Assembly (NCBI RefSeq): GCF_002443255.2
Contig: NW_019211454.1
Span: 3,865,960-3,929,959, forward strand
Reading direction: 5' to 3'
DNA: 64,000 nt
Source: Varroa destructor
Lineage: Eukaryota; Arthropoda; Arachnida; Mesostigmata; Varroidae
Of this stretch, positions 49,561 through 63,586 are shown piece by piece. Position numbers and translations under genes: made by a program. How positions within the stretch are numbered: position 1 is the first letter of the stretch; each line of letters begins with the position of its first letter. The notes under the pieces were generated by a model that was given only the letters and a program-made list of their open reading frames with translations, searched no databases and was not told where the DNA came from.

Positions 49561-52500
49561 AATTTCAATCCGCTTATTTTCTCTGTCTAAGTCTGTGCAA
49601 TTACGGGAGCTTCGATATCATGGGCACTGGTCAGCAAGCATATCTCACTATCGATTTAGTTCAAAAAGCTGTAGGTAGGAACATAACATATTGGGAAGGC
49701 GAATGGTAAGTATACGGCTAACAGAGCTGTGGAGCAAGCGTGTCAAAATGGAACATACGATTTCCAACACATTAAAAATCCTCATTTTAATCTAACTACT
49801 TCAAAAGTTAGTCAATTTCAAAGTTGGACAGGCTATAACAATCTAACTTTTTGACATTTCTCTCTAAAAATGAGGCGGGATCTTTCTTGACTAAAATCAA
49901 CTGCGCATTTGCTGATTCAGATTTTCAAATTTAGGTTTGTACATCGATCGACTAGCGTGACAAAAAACCTTCTTATACGGAACACAGATGCTGAGTTTTC
50001 ACTTCAATCGACATTTTTGACGCGAAAATTCAAATTTAAGTATATTTCGATTCAGCTTATCAAAAGCTTTTGTGTGTTACCCCTTCCCGCCGCCATAGGC
50101 TTCCGTGTAGAGTTTCATCCCAGCGTCCCATTCTCAAGAAAACGAGCACGTTCCGTTTTTGGCCTTGTCCGCGCCCAAATATCAATTCGAGCCACAGGAA
50201 ATTGCGTTGCATTTTACTCAGCCCACCGAGGTCCTTGGATTGGTGTGATTAATTGACGCCAATGCAAACATTTCGGCCGCCATTTTGTCAGGAGAAGACC
50301 ACAGATTTTTCAATAATTACTACACACGTATGTATCTAAAAATGTATACCCTACTTGTAGGCTGTTAACATCGAATACGAGGTACTCCTTAAGGGCTACA
50401 ATGAGTAGGTTCTTCCAGCATAAAGTTAAGACGGTGTTAACGTAACATGCGTCTCTTTCAGCACAGGTCGAGCACATTCGTTCACACAAGGAATTTTCAC
50501 AAAAAACACGTTGTACATGTAATGATAATATAAACACCACAACGCTGGTGACCGCTTCGGTGTTTGTAATCGGTGATGCGGCGTTGTTTTCGAACGTGAA
50601 AAATGAGAAGGAAGCTGCTAGCGTCAGTTTACGACCAACCCAATTATCATTACGGTGTATGGGGAAAAGCAAATTTTCTCCCTTAAAAGCCAAGTGTTTG
50701 TCCAATCGGGCTGAGATTCCACACGGCTACATCCTACGATGACCCTCTAGATAACCACAAAAAAATCGCCCCCACAAAAGAGTTTCCCCTAAGGAAGCGT
50801 TTCGACTAGGACAAACCTGTTTTTGAAGACTGAGTATATAATATACATATGTAAAACAGACCTGAAGACAAAGGTCATTATAGAACTAAGGAGCATAACA
50901 AGATGAACAGAGACAGCTCGACATGAACACATGAATATGTACAGAGGCAATGGATACCAGCAACAGCAGGCGGAAGTCAACAGAACTCTCCCCATCCATT
51001 CTCGACAGTCAACGCGTTTCAGTTAACCAACAACCGGCACACAATCAGCCAGTCTACAGACAAATAGACACGCATACGGACAGAGCAAAGGATGCCATTG
51101 GTCGCGCAATGCGCCGTCCACTACTGTGACTTAGGGCATCCACGCGAGCCCGACGTCTGCACCGTCGCGCTACTGTTGCAAGGTACAGCGGTGGCGGCGG
51201 CATTCAGCAGAAAGAACGACAACAGTGGCGACACAGACAACGTTGAGGCGCGATTAGACGCAAAACGACGAGCCTCAACAGAACGTCTACGCACCAGCCA
51301 TTGCCTCTTTTGTTCCTGCTGTCGCTATCGTCAGCCAAATAAGTTGGAGGGATCTGTGTGCGGCAACAAACTGTTCGGCTTTTACTGCGCTTACTACCTG
51401 TGCTGTGTATGCAAGCTATTATAAGGCGCTTCGGGGGGACAGCAACAAAAAAGAAGAAAACTGCAAGGAGAATTTAATACAGGCGATGGAACGCCGGGAC
51501 ATACCGTGGGGGAGGAAAGACCACAGCGTTAAATTGTCTATAGAGAATTGGTGATCGTCAGTGGGAGCGAAAAGGAAAGTATGTGAGGTAAAGAAAGAGA
51601 AATACCTGGCAACTGATATTCGCATGACTGTTCGATTGTTGATGATGTTAGACCATTCGTCACCACGAATAGATGGATTGTTGCTGGGGCGCAAAATACG
51701 GATATGGAGGCTAATTGACATTATTGAGAGATGGCAGCGACTTCAGCTTTATCAACTGCCGCAAGCACATAGTGAAGTAGCGCGTAGAAAGAGTTAAATC
51801 AATTGTGTCTTTATTTGATCACGCTTTCTGTGTGGTTCATTGGCGGGGCTTGAATCAACTATCTCTGCTGAGTTGTTTCAGCAGGAGTATTGCATAAGGG
51901 ATACAATAACCTCTGCAACCATCGGGTGGAAAGTATTTCTAGGTTTGTGGTAAACATGATATAGTTTGGCCCTGTCTAGTTACATATTCGTTTTTCTTTG
52001 CAATTGCGCTTGAACGCAGGCAACGCTGCTTATCTTTCTTGGGACGGACCTTCTTCGAAGAATACAGCGAACCTATGCAAGCTCACTTACAGCGAATATC
52101 GTCATATAGAAACTCACAGAAGCAGGGTCAACTTTGCCTGCGCAGAACAACAAAGGCCAACAACTAGAGAAAAAGTTAAAGTTCAGATGAAATCATAACG
52201 GTAAATAAAACCATTCAGCTTATCCTCAGAAATATTACTTTATAGGTACTTGTCCTCCTTAATCGTAGATATCGGCCAGAAATAGGAAAATGCGTTCCAA
52301 TTTTCTGCTGACCCCGGAACCTACTACCTTAATTTGATGCTCCGTAAGATGTAAAATAGCAATTGGAAATTATCGATCTTTTGTTAATCAACGTTTCAAG
52401 TTTATATTACTGGCAACATTGAAAACATACATATTCCCGTGGACATCTTTACGTAAAATATATAAAATATAATAGAACGCATGCCTGTGATGAATACAGT

Positions 52501-52974
52501 GAGCAACAATATGCTGACTCTAACCATTTTGTCACGTTTATCATCTTTTCGACAAATGGTCTGAGATGGTCCTTTTCTTCATCCAAGCATGTTGTGCGGA
52601 GCGTTGGCCCACTCGCGGCTTACGCAACGTCAGCTTTCAAGTATAATTAACGGCAATAATAAATAAAACAATGGTAATTCTGAATTTTAGCATTATAAAC
52701 GCTTTGTTATGACATACCCCGTGCTAGAAAAATAACCAGCTGAAAAATCAAAGAAAAACGTAACCGAAATTCAAACTAGTTAGTCTCAATTTTTTGACAT
52801 GCTTGACGTTGGAAGACAACACTACATGTTTTCTGCTACAATAGGAATTGTAGCAAATGTATAGCATAAGAACTAGGTGTGTTGTACCTTTCACGGATAA
52901 ATAAAACGTTTGGGGCTCAAATAACAGAAACATGATTATTCCAAAAAAGCAGCAGACATAATCCTAAAACTATA

Positions 52975-52996
52975 TAAAAAAAAAAAAAAAAAAAAC
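52975..52996. repeat. Poly(A) run, about 21 bp
   Basis: Longest homopolymer in the window, preceded by CTATAT. Could be the tail of a retroposed insertion on the plus strand, but no recognisable element precedes it. Confidence 0.85.
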
Positions 52997-55392
52997 TCTA
53001 CTATTGAGTCATGGAAGCCAATTTGTTTGCAATTGATTTTTTGTTCTATATTCTTTGGTTCCATTTATGGACAATGGTTAATAATTATTAACCTAATAAT
53101 TGCTTGTATCATTCAGAAGTGACCATTTGAGATAAACACATTTCAGCATGTTATCGCAGCAAATATCTGTTGATTCATTATTTTTTTCAGTAGAAGGAAG
53201 TCAGCTTAGCTGTTTAGCGTAAAGCCAAAAAAATTAATGTAATCAAATAGGGGCTTCGTTTTGGCAGTATTTTTTGTTGTTACTTTTTTGTTGCAGTTGT
53301 TGTCTAGTGTTTTCGCGTCAGATGAATTTTGGCCGGGATTATAAACTTATCGATTTTTTATGCCGATGCTGCCTAGAGGCTTTTTTTGAGTTTAAAACAT
53401 CTCATGCTCATGGAGTCGTCTATACTGCTCACAGTCGTTAGTTTTTTTTACCGACTCTTCACGTTTTCTTTTACCTCTTCCATTTTTTTTGAGCTTTCGG
53501 TTTTTTTACATCGACTAATTATCAATTTAAAAATTTGTCACGACCGTACATCGATGGTTCAGCTGTGGCCAATAAAGCATGATGAAAAAATAACCATGTG
53601 ACTCGAGGTACAAGTAATCGCAGTTAATAAAAGCACTGTTTATCGAACGGCTTTTGTCTAAATAGTTTAAATTAGTTATCACGGTAATAGATCTGTCAAT
53701 GCGCAATAAGTGTTTCCGATGAACATAGTTAGCTCGGTTTAATTCTGGCTAAATTACTGTCAACATGCTACATAGGTAACAAATCATTGTTGAGTATAAA
53801 GTAGCAACGGAGTCTGTAAACGACTATATTTACTGGGTATGACTGGCTCTTGGAGGCATTACGTTAGGGTTATATCAACTGGAGCGGTCTACTAAATGAG
53901 AGCTTCATTCAATACTCTTATATATTGGATGCAATGCAACTAATTCAAAGTTCCACGGATCATTTGCGACTTACAAGCGATGTGCGCTCAATACGATGAA
54001 TGGGATAAAAGTGCATGAGGAAACGCTGATAGAGCAAAAGTCTTAATTTAAAAAAAAACTTAAAAAAATACGCACGTCAGTTTTTTAGAAAGATTAGGTT
54101 AAATTTAGTTTCATTATTAATATTTATAGATAATTTCTAGTCGTGTTCATAAAACTATAGATTTATGTTACCAGCACAGAGAAACTGCATTATCAATTAT
54201 ATGGCCAGTCTTCCTAACTAACTGTTGTGGTATAATGCTGTGTGGTTGCCTTGCTATTACAAATGGTCAGAAGAACTAAGTCAGTAAATCGAAACGTAAA
54301 GTTGATAGACGCCCAAACAGCTTTTGTGTGGGCAAAACTAACAATATGAGGATCAGCTTTTATCTGAAAGACTTCGGCGCGGTTTCCAGCGCACTTTCCC
54401 AACTTAAGCCACTAACCTGTTAGATTAGTCAAGCTATTGCTTTGTCGGTCACATCCTAATGTAGACATTTTTTAAATAGTCCCTTCAAAATGGCGCGTTA
54501 TGCCCCCTGTAGTAACTGAAAGTCAGCCTCTTTAAGCAAGAGCATTGTCAATTTTACGAGAAAAGGAAAACAGCTTCTCAAACGATTGACAATTAGAGCA
54601 TATGAAGTTCCTTACGGGTTCTTGAAAACGGCAGTTGAGCTGTACTAATCGGGAGCAATTCACTTTAAACGATGTACGTAAAACGTCGCTTTGATTATTT
54701 GTAACGTCCTTGCTCATTAACTATTCAGGTTTGCATATCAATTGGTCACTGATTCGCTTTATCTTAACTCAAATATCTCATATGCCGTCAAGCTACTGGG
54801 GCGCTACCAGCCTATGAACCCCTTTTATTATAACCCATTTTGTAACTAAATTCATGCAGACACTAACTCATGCATTAGTCACATTATGGTGAACTTTGGC
54901 ACAATACCTCCTGGGATCACTGGCGCCTCATTGAATCTTGCCTTCTCGCACAGCTGTCCTGCATTAACAAATGTTAATAGCAAGACCACTATAATCTATA
55001 CGTTCTATAGAATAATGCGAGTACGTCAGAAATTCAACATCCTTTGAATACTGCAATTCTCTAAGCGAGTGCATAGCTGTCTCGTTCACGCCTTGCATGT
55101 TCACGAGTGTTGCTCGTTAAACCCATCTGCATTTCCGTTTATTTCGACCCAAGATACGTTCTTTTTCGTACAAATCCTGCCAACCTTAAAGTGGTTAAAC
55201 GTCAAAATAAATGTGTTTCGATGAGTGATTCGTGAGTTTTCTGCAAAGCATCTGTTAATTTGTCGTTAACACGAATCGACACATACCAGCTAATGACCAG
55301 TTTTACATTGATCATGAGGTGATCATGCTCTAAGGCCAAGTTCTTTATCTTTATTTATAACGCTTATATAGAACGGAGCAATCTGTCGAGGT

Positions 55393-55614
55393 TTACCTAT
55401 AGGCAGTGACCTGCATACGATACAATCTGAAATTGCCCGTGCATAAATTGCATCTCGAACTAGGTAAACGGATCGTCCAAAAGTCTAAGATCATCACCAA
55501 AGACAAAGAGGTTGCCATGATATAGACGACTAATATGTTTGCAGCTGCATTCAGGACCGATAGCATTTCTGACCAGCTAATATGGTCATGCTGTGATTGT
55601 TGCTCCACAGACAA
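55393..55614 (-). pseudogene. Possible GPCR transmembrane-7-like fragment
   Basis: The minus-strand frame includes WSEMLSVLNAAANILVVYIM, which resembles the LVVLNSSVNFVIY pattern around the NPxxY helix of rhodopsin-like peptide receptors. The following residues do not continue as a receptor tail, and no other receptor segments were found nearby. It is either a chance hydrophobic frame or an eroded exon. Confidence 0.12.
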
Positions 55615-57118
55615 AATTTCCTCAAATTTGTGAGCAATTTTTCATACACGGGAACTAAACACAAAAATTCAATTCAAGTTATTCAGGTCACGTGTGTGAA
55701 AGTAAACAACTTTCCTAGCAATCAAATTATCTAGTACTAACCAAAGTGAAATCACTTTGTCGCCCATTTAATTACCAGAACATCAAATCAATTCGGATTC
55801 TTCCTTTGGTGTCTTCCAGCTTTCATTTTTGCGAAGAATTCACTTGAACAGTTTTGTTCGAAAATATCTCCACTGAGGTTTTCAGGCGCAATGCGGTCAT
55901 ACGCCTTCGTAGGTCATGTCACATCCCTTCTGAGCACAAAATAATACCATGTGGCATGATTTTGCCATAGTCAAGACGTACGTTATAAGACAATGTACAT
56001 CTGTAGAAGCACAACTTGGGTAATCCTTCGGGTTCATCTTTTTGATCATAACCGGTCAAATGAATCTATTAGTAACTAAGATCGTTTTCGTTCTAATATG
56101 GTGTCAACTTCGTATCAAAAGTTCGACAGGTCGTTTAAGGAGTAGCGTTCGATGGGATGTATGCTGGCGTCTCGAACGGTAGCTAATTAATTGTTTGTGT
56201 GCGTTCTAACTGTTTGCCACACTGTTGTAAATGTTCATTATCTCCAAATTTGCTGGTAGCTTTATTATGTACGTCATCAGGGGCGTAAAAATGTTAGTAT
56301 ATAGACAGGTCCGGTGTTGAAATGTAAATATGACTTACGTTGTATTGCTGAGCCGTCCCGCCATGGAGCCCGCGGACCGTTCAGTAGTAGCCTATGGTCA
56401 CATCCTACCGTAACAACGGCATGCCAAACTCCTGGCAATAACGCAACCGGTAGGTCAAGCTTCAACTGTCGATCTAACACTCAGAGTCGACTTAACTTTA
56501 GCTCGTGCTTCGTTCTCGTTTCTGTTCGGTCGAATCTTCACTGCTTCGTTGGCTTGACCACACACTTTACTTCACTTTTTCCTCGGCACTTCAATGACAC
56601 ACGACACTTCACGACCGTTTGTACCGGCACATGGGAGCACTAGTGCAACCACACAATAAACCCCTAATCCCTTGGATCAGCTGGCCTCCACAATTTGTCG
56701 GTTGTGACAATGCACTATTAGAGAATCACACACTGTCCATGTACGCCAACGCCAAAGACAGATTCGAAGTCAATCACATTCACTTTCACAATAATATGCG
56801 GCACTCCACCGTGCTTGCTGGGATTCTGCCGTCGCTTCGTATTAGCACCGGTTTCTAATGTCGTTCAATTTATTCTTGTCGACTAGCCCCGTCAAATCGC
56901 GCCTCTAAATACTAATATTAACTGGTGTGTATCGTGCTCAGACGTTACTGATGTGGGAGTGGCTGTCGTAATGGTTGTGCTTGAATAGGTGAGGTGTCAC
57001 CCTTGTTATTGCCGCTGTTGCTGTTCGTTAGACATAAACAGTTGTGTGTACGATGCAGCGTCGACGCTTCACGTTTCTCCGAATTTCTCTCATACAGAGG
57101 AGTCGGTTACTTCTCGAT

Positions 57119-57153
57119 ATATACACACACACACACACACACATACACACACT
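57119..57153. repeat. (AC)n microsatellite
   Basis: ACAC run with one CATA interruption. Confidence 0.95.
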
Positions 57154-58845
57154 CACCGTGAATGCCGCGACGCATTTTGTCTTATTCGGCACTGAATCTG
57201 GTCTTGTTTACCTTGCTAACACCCCAAGCGCGCGCTTTTTTTCTCGTCTTCTCGTTACTTCTATTAATTATTGATTTTCTGTACTTTCCTTGCTGCCGTT
57301 GCTGTTGTTATTGTTGTTCACTGCATCCACCAGTGACAGGGGTAAACAATTTCAGTCACTGTGTACCGCCTGGCGATCGATGCTAACGAAGTACTGCCAC
57401 ATAATTCGATATGCGTCAATTGCTGACTGAGAAATACAATTATCATCAGCCAAGGGTCAATCAATCAATGATTAGTCTGCCGACTAAATCGAACGCACTG
57501 TTAAGATTTGCCTTCCTTCACGTTACAACAGCCGCTGGTCTTGCGTTTGATTGCTTTTACGTTGCTACCTCACTCGGAAATGCATCCATAGCTTTTGTTT
57601 CTTTTCGGATTTATCGCGCGAAGAAGGTGTCTAACCACGCACTTGCAGTGTCACGCGGGCGACACTCAACCACAATAAACAAGTCAGCCGTAACTGGTAT
57701 ATTGGTGCAGCTGAGAAGGTATACAGCTGGGTACAACGAGCATGCCAAGACGCAGACAATGGTAATATTAATAACAACAACAACAAAAAGCCTGCTCTCA
57801 CACTGAATCAAAGCCCGCGGGAACGACTGCGCGGTAACAAAACGCAGTTCTATATCGATTCCTGTTTTCCAACGGTTAATTTTGGATTTTTCTGCTACTG
57901 CTGACCTTTTTGGCGCGTTGTAGACGTGCAAATGAACGACAATAACGACAACTACAAAAACAATAACAATACTACCAGCATCAATAACCGCACCTAGGCA
58001 GGTCAGTCTCGTTTGGTCAGATGCTGCTCGTTGTTGACGTCTCGAGCTGGGTCGAGTGTCTCGTCCCCTGAAATGGTCTGTGGGAGCCCACTCTGATCCT
58101 ACGCGTCTGCCTCTCGTTAAGTCGAAGTGGATACGTACTTCATTGATCTCGGAAATCGTTCGTTGTTGTGATTGGCATCAACCTCTTTGTTGTTGTTTTC
58201 TATGCGTAGGTTCCTCGCGAGACAGTATAACGCAATGAGTGAATGCTGCCGAACGCCTAATGTCGATCTGACATTTTGTTGATCTATGTGCAATGGTTCA
58301 GTGGGCTAGTTCCACTTTAGTTAACTTAGTAAAAGGCGTTAGATTAGAGAAGTTCATCCGTCGTTGTAGTAATTAAAATGATCATGATTTCTTTTAATGG
58401 TATTATGCGGACGATGTTTATTCGCATCCGGTTGATTTGCTTCCATTTACTCTCCTTCAATATACGTGACTGCCGCGATATCTGCTTAGCTAGCTAATAA
58501 TTAGGACCTTGCCATAAATAAGTTCGGCCGGTGATGCTTCTACGACTGAACGTTTATCGTTTATCACGGCACGCGCGCACAATATGGCACTCCGTTAATC
58601 GTTTCCATATTCTGTACCTTCTTCGTTTTCTTCCCATGCAACCGACGCTCTCGAATGTCGTCGATGATGTTGTTGCTACCGTCACCTAACGTATGCGTCT
58701 GTACATTTACTAACCGTAGCCGAACGCACGTAGTCTGCTTACATACGAAACTCATTCACGAACGCGTGTACTTTTCCTCTTGACGTGCGTCTTTGCTTCA
58801 ACGTCGCCATCACACACTCGTTGTTCTTCCAACTTCAGTGCTTCC

Positions 58846-58886
58846 TGTTGTTGTTGTTGTTGCTGCTGCTGTTGTTGTTGTTGTTT
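58846..58886. repeat. (GTT/GCT)n triplet repeat
   Basis: GTTGTTGTTGCTGCTGCTG then more GTT units. Reads as poly-Gln on the minus strand for a short stretch but is not part of a long open frame there. Confidence 0.93.
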
Positions 58887-61800
58887 TGACGGAAGTGGCA
58901 GTTGCTTCTATCGCTCCCATACTACGATTACTACTTCCAATAACAGTGCTACACCTGTATCCGCAGTGTCTTGTAGGTTTTCGCAGCTCACTCGACTCAC
59001 CGCAGGCTCACCAGTGATCATTCACACACATCTACTGCCGCAAAGCCGTTTGCCAAAGCAAATTCTCTTCTATAGTACGGAATTGTATGGTATGGCACGG
59101 TATCGACGCTTTGCTCGTCCTAGTGCTGCAGTGACAGTAGCCTAACTCGCAGCAGCTGAACGCTCTCGATCGAAATGCAAGGGTGAAGAGAGACAGCGCC
59201 TATTGCAAAGTAATATCGACATAGACAGTAATAGTGAGCCAGTATTGCCGCTATGGCGGCAGCAAGAACAGCGGCTGTTGCTGGTGGACAACCTCGGCGC
59301 CAGTGACGACGACACCGAACGCGGCCGAGCGATCGAGTAAACGGGAGCCAGTAGCGGCGGAAGCGTATTACAAGCTGGTTCTAGCGTACGACTGCGGTAA
59401 TGGCTGTTACCAACACTAGCACACGCCACTGCTTTGGTACTACCACAAGTACGATGACACTCACAACGACAACGAACACTATTATTATTATTATCAACTG
59501 TTAATTCTTGATACTATTACTGGCTGGGGCGTTTGCAATCGGCGACTGGCGGGTGACGGCAACTGTACTCCCGCAGGCGCAGGCCGCTATTCACTGCTGT
59601 GTCTGCGCTAGCCAACCATTGAAGGCTGCAAAAGCAGCAAGCTGCCGCTACCGATGATGATGTCGCCGACGCCGACGACGACCACAACGACGAGCAGCCT
59701 GCGACCAGCCAGCGGTTACCGGAGGAGTAAGCGATTGGCGGACGACTGTGGCGATTACGGCCGCTGCGGTGGTTAATACTTGCTCACTCGCACACACTCA
59801 CAGTTTAACTATTATAGAATTTGATTTCTACGATAGGCCGAAGTAATTATAGTTTAACCGAGGCGACATATCGCCTTGATGCGACAGCAATCGAAGGCTG
59901 AGAGAAAGCTACAGTGAGCGGTGGATACAGAGAGGTAGATTCAACGTAGATAGCGGAGCTCACTACCTAGCGGAGTTCGTCGGTTGTTGTTCTTGTTGTT
60001 GTTTATCATGATAATGATGACGATCTTTTTCCGGTGCCTGTCATAGAAGTGAGCCTGAATCATCCGTTCCTTGCTGCATGGATTTCTCGCTATCGGTGTA
60101 AGTCCTGAAGTCTTTAAAGCTGCCTCTTCTTACAGAGTTATGATCCACTCGATTGCCCATCCGCTAATGCTTATTGTACGCAGGTGAACTCGTCTGCCAC
60201 TGGACTAGTCCGTTACGAAGTGCGTCAGATAACGTAGCGTTATATTCTGTGATATGCGTTTGGCGTTTTCTGCCGTCAAATTTCTTGTGGTACCGAGGTT
60301 TCTTAGCAGTCTTAAGTTGTTAGAAAATTCTCGTTTCGTCTATCCCTTTTCACTTTGTGCGTTTACCAGGGTAACAGCAGTTGAACGTGTGTTACCGCTG
60401 TGCCAAAATGAGAAAAAAACACGAGAAACGATGCCGATAATAGGCAATAGGCGGTAAACAACCAGCAACGAAGTATCTGATCGTACAAATCCACTGGGAT
60501 AACTTACACCCAATGGTTGACAGTATTCTCAACGTTTCCGACTTCGCTCTAACGGCTATCCAACAGGGTATCGGCCTTGTTCTTTGATACTTGTGGCTAC
60601 AGCTCGTTTAATAACAATCATAGTCAAGAACCTGCTGCTCAACCTGGCTCAAGTATTAGCAGGTCACCCTCCTAGTTAAATTCAAACAATATCGACCTCA
60701 GTTAACTCAACAAAGCTCAGGATGCTCGCCAACCGGGAATTACAGAAAATACTTTTCCAGAGAAGGCGGGCAGACGAGAGTGGATGGAAGTTCGATGCTA
60801 CAGTTCACCCTTAGGTCAATCCTAATGAGATGTAGTCGGACCTTGGCACAGGCTCCTTCGTTACGGCTGCGAAACATGAAAATGCACAACGAAACCGATG
60901 ATAATTAACGAATGATCGATTGACTTATAATTATAAGCCGTTTACGATCTACGTATAATAAAGCGCACGATTAGCTGAAGATTGCTACGTTTGTCTTCAA
61001 GTCCTGTGGACGTCGCTTACCGTCATAGCTGCTTATCAAAACCGTTGTTGTTGTGGAAGCTATTGTTTAATTGGTATATTCCTGTTCACATTGTTTCAAT
61101 GTTATTTCGCTCCTCTCTTTTGCTCTATTTCTTTGTACTTTCAGTTGTTTATCTCGTATTCGCTGTTTATGCTTACCGTTCTTGATCACACAGAGTCTAT
61201 CGACTCCACAGACATCTAAATCGATGTCAGGGGCTTGCAAAAGCTAGGCTCTTCCCCTTCTTTCGGCCTTTTCTTTTTCGCTTATATCATTTAAGCCCGC
61301 AACTTGCCCTAAGCGTGGTCGCGATCGCGTGAGTACGCTACAACAAGCCGTACATAAGAGAATATATTGCCAACTAACTCGTTGTACAACGTTCGTTTTG
61401 CTAAGGACGCACTAGACTGCGGCGGCGACAACAGAGCGCCGGAGAGATTGACACTCACTTTCAAATGTCGCCAACAAACAGCTGCTTCAATTCGGCCTCC
61501 TGTCCGTCCACCACTTGAACAGAAGATTGATCTCTCTCGATTTGTTGCTTTCGCAGATTATTTTTCAACTTCTGTTTTTTTTTTTATTTGTTTGTACCGC
61601 ATGTACATTTATTCTCCCTTTGCTGGTGGAGCATTCGCTTATGATCCCAATAGAATCCCCAGCACGGAAGAGAGGTACGTTGACGAAGGGTCCGGGACAA
61701 AAGGAGCTAGCTTGGTAGGTGCCACAAAAACAAACAGTCAAATGATGTGAAGAATATCACACAGCTGATCAAGAAATCAGCTGTAACTAGCCAGCTAGCC

Positions 61801-63487
61801 GCCTCGACGGCTGTTGATTTCCATTAAGCCATTAACAGCTTGATCGCGCATATGCAAACCTAAATATGGTCTTCGATCGTAGTTATCACCGTGTTCTGTT
61901 CATTAACCATCACCTTACATTGGATATTGAAGAAGCTATGGGATCTGTTGGATCTGGTCACAGTGGCAGTAGACCAACGGGTGAGCGATCTTCGCTCTAC
62001 CAATTGACACACACGACTAAAGATCGCACAGGCAAATGTGTAGCAGGATCTTCCTGTTGCTCGAAGAACGAAGCTACTATCACACTACGAAATAATGAAG
62101 ATCAATATTGAAGAAAAGACTTCTTATTACTATTTTTTTTTGTTGTCACTTGGTGTAGCTGTCGTAGCTTTTGCTTATCAAAACGTACACACACACGATC
62201 AAGTAAATAGCTAGGGAACTCAATCGGACTCGTGAAGAAAACTGGATTAGGTTACGAATAGCTTGCGCTGGCGCTAGGAACCTACTCACAGGTACGATTC
62301 ACATTCTTCGGAACACTTTACTGTTGAATCAACGAAATGGATCTTCACTATAACAACCACCCCACTGGTATTGGCTGTTTTCGCTGCTTTTCTTTTTCTC
62401 CAAAGCTCCCCCGCTGGCGGTAAGACAGCGAGTCGCGCTAATGAACAGTACTAATTACTAGAATAATAACGATGAACCATTACAGGTAACTGCTCGTAGT
62501 TCATTGATTAGTTTCTGTTTCGTCGCAGTGGTATCATTTTTCCTTTTCGCTGCCAGCCAAACTCGTATAACGGAGACGCTCTTGATAACGGATGCCTATA
62601 CTTGATCACTTCACCACACCTGCATTGGTTAGTTGTAGTAGGCGACCGTCGACATAACGATATTCCCGTTGTTTTTTAGTTCCGCACTTGCCACTGTTAT
62701 AGTTCGGTAGGTCAAAAGTTATAAAGGACTGTTTATTTTCGCCTAACCCCCTTTATGCTTCAAGGAGTGGTCAACCACCAGTGTTACCAGTGGTAACAGT
62801 AATAGCAACAGCAGCAAACGCTTAGTTCAAACATTCGAGTGACACCAACGAATCGTCGTCTGCGAAGATCGCTGAACTCGTAGCAACACACACGAGTACA
62901 CGGGTTCTGTGCACGCACAGAGAGAAGCCCCCCACGCTCACTGGCGAACCACGATGGGCTGAGACGGACAGGCAGAGAAACACAGTACACAGCCCCCTAT
63001 CGAATCACAAATTTTCGCCCTGCAACGAGTAGCAACGGCAATAGAAAATCGACACCTTTTATTGTTCGTACCGCAACGAGTATCAGCTACGACGAGCGCT
63101 GTCGTTGCCACTTATGATGTAGCTGTTGTCGTTGGACGTTGCGTCGAATGTTGTCGCAGTTTTCATGCCTTTCCTTAGCTTCTCCTTATTTTCCTTCTCA
63201 TCTTTCTCTTATTTCGAGATCTCGGCTTCTCTATTTGTTTGTTTCCTGCTTGAATATTCGTCGAAAACAATCTCACTGGCGGTGTCGCACCGTCCGTTAC
63301 CGTGTTCTGCTTCCGTCGTTTTTCGTTATCTCTACCCGTTTTGTCGTTCGATGTTCCGAGATCCAGCGGCCAGTCTTCGTCTCGGTGGTCTTTGATCCTT
63401 AATCTGTTAAGTGTTTTGCTCGCTTGTTGCTATTGTCCTTTTTTCCAGTGCTGCCACCGCCTACAGTCGTCGGCGAGTTTCTCGTCA

Positions 63488-63586
63488 ATAACAACAATAA
63501 CAACAACAACAACAACAGCAGCAGCAGCAGCAGCAGCACCACCACCACCACCACCACCACCACCACCATCACCACCACCACCACCC
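63488..63586. repeat. Composite (CAA)n(CAG)n(CAC)n triplet repeat
   Basis: A run of CAA/TAA units, then about seven CAG, then about eighteen CAC/CAT. In the CAA frame it would be Gln-His, but stops lie at the 5' end and soon after at a TAG near 63645. The longest frame across it (63302-63952, plus) gives poly-Ala/poly-Pro and is probably fortuitous. Confidence 0.93.

Larger units (their letters stand above)
49561..56300. other. AT-rich sequence, no gene recognised
   Basis: Several ORFs of 60-130 codons (50310-50705 minus, 51092-51424 plus, 51998-52198 plus) lack recognisable domains. The last two have mixed, slightly protein-like composition in a patch (50.9-52.2 kb) of moderate GC. A poly(A) run lies at 52975. 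Confidence 0.45.

Noticed and set aside
50310..51424. ORFs of 131 (minus) and 110 (plus) codons
   Set aside because: No recognisable domain, no splice context and Cys/Phe-rich chance-like composition.
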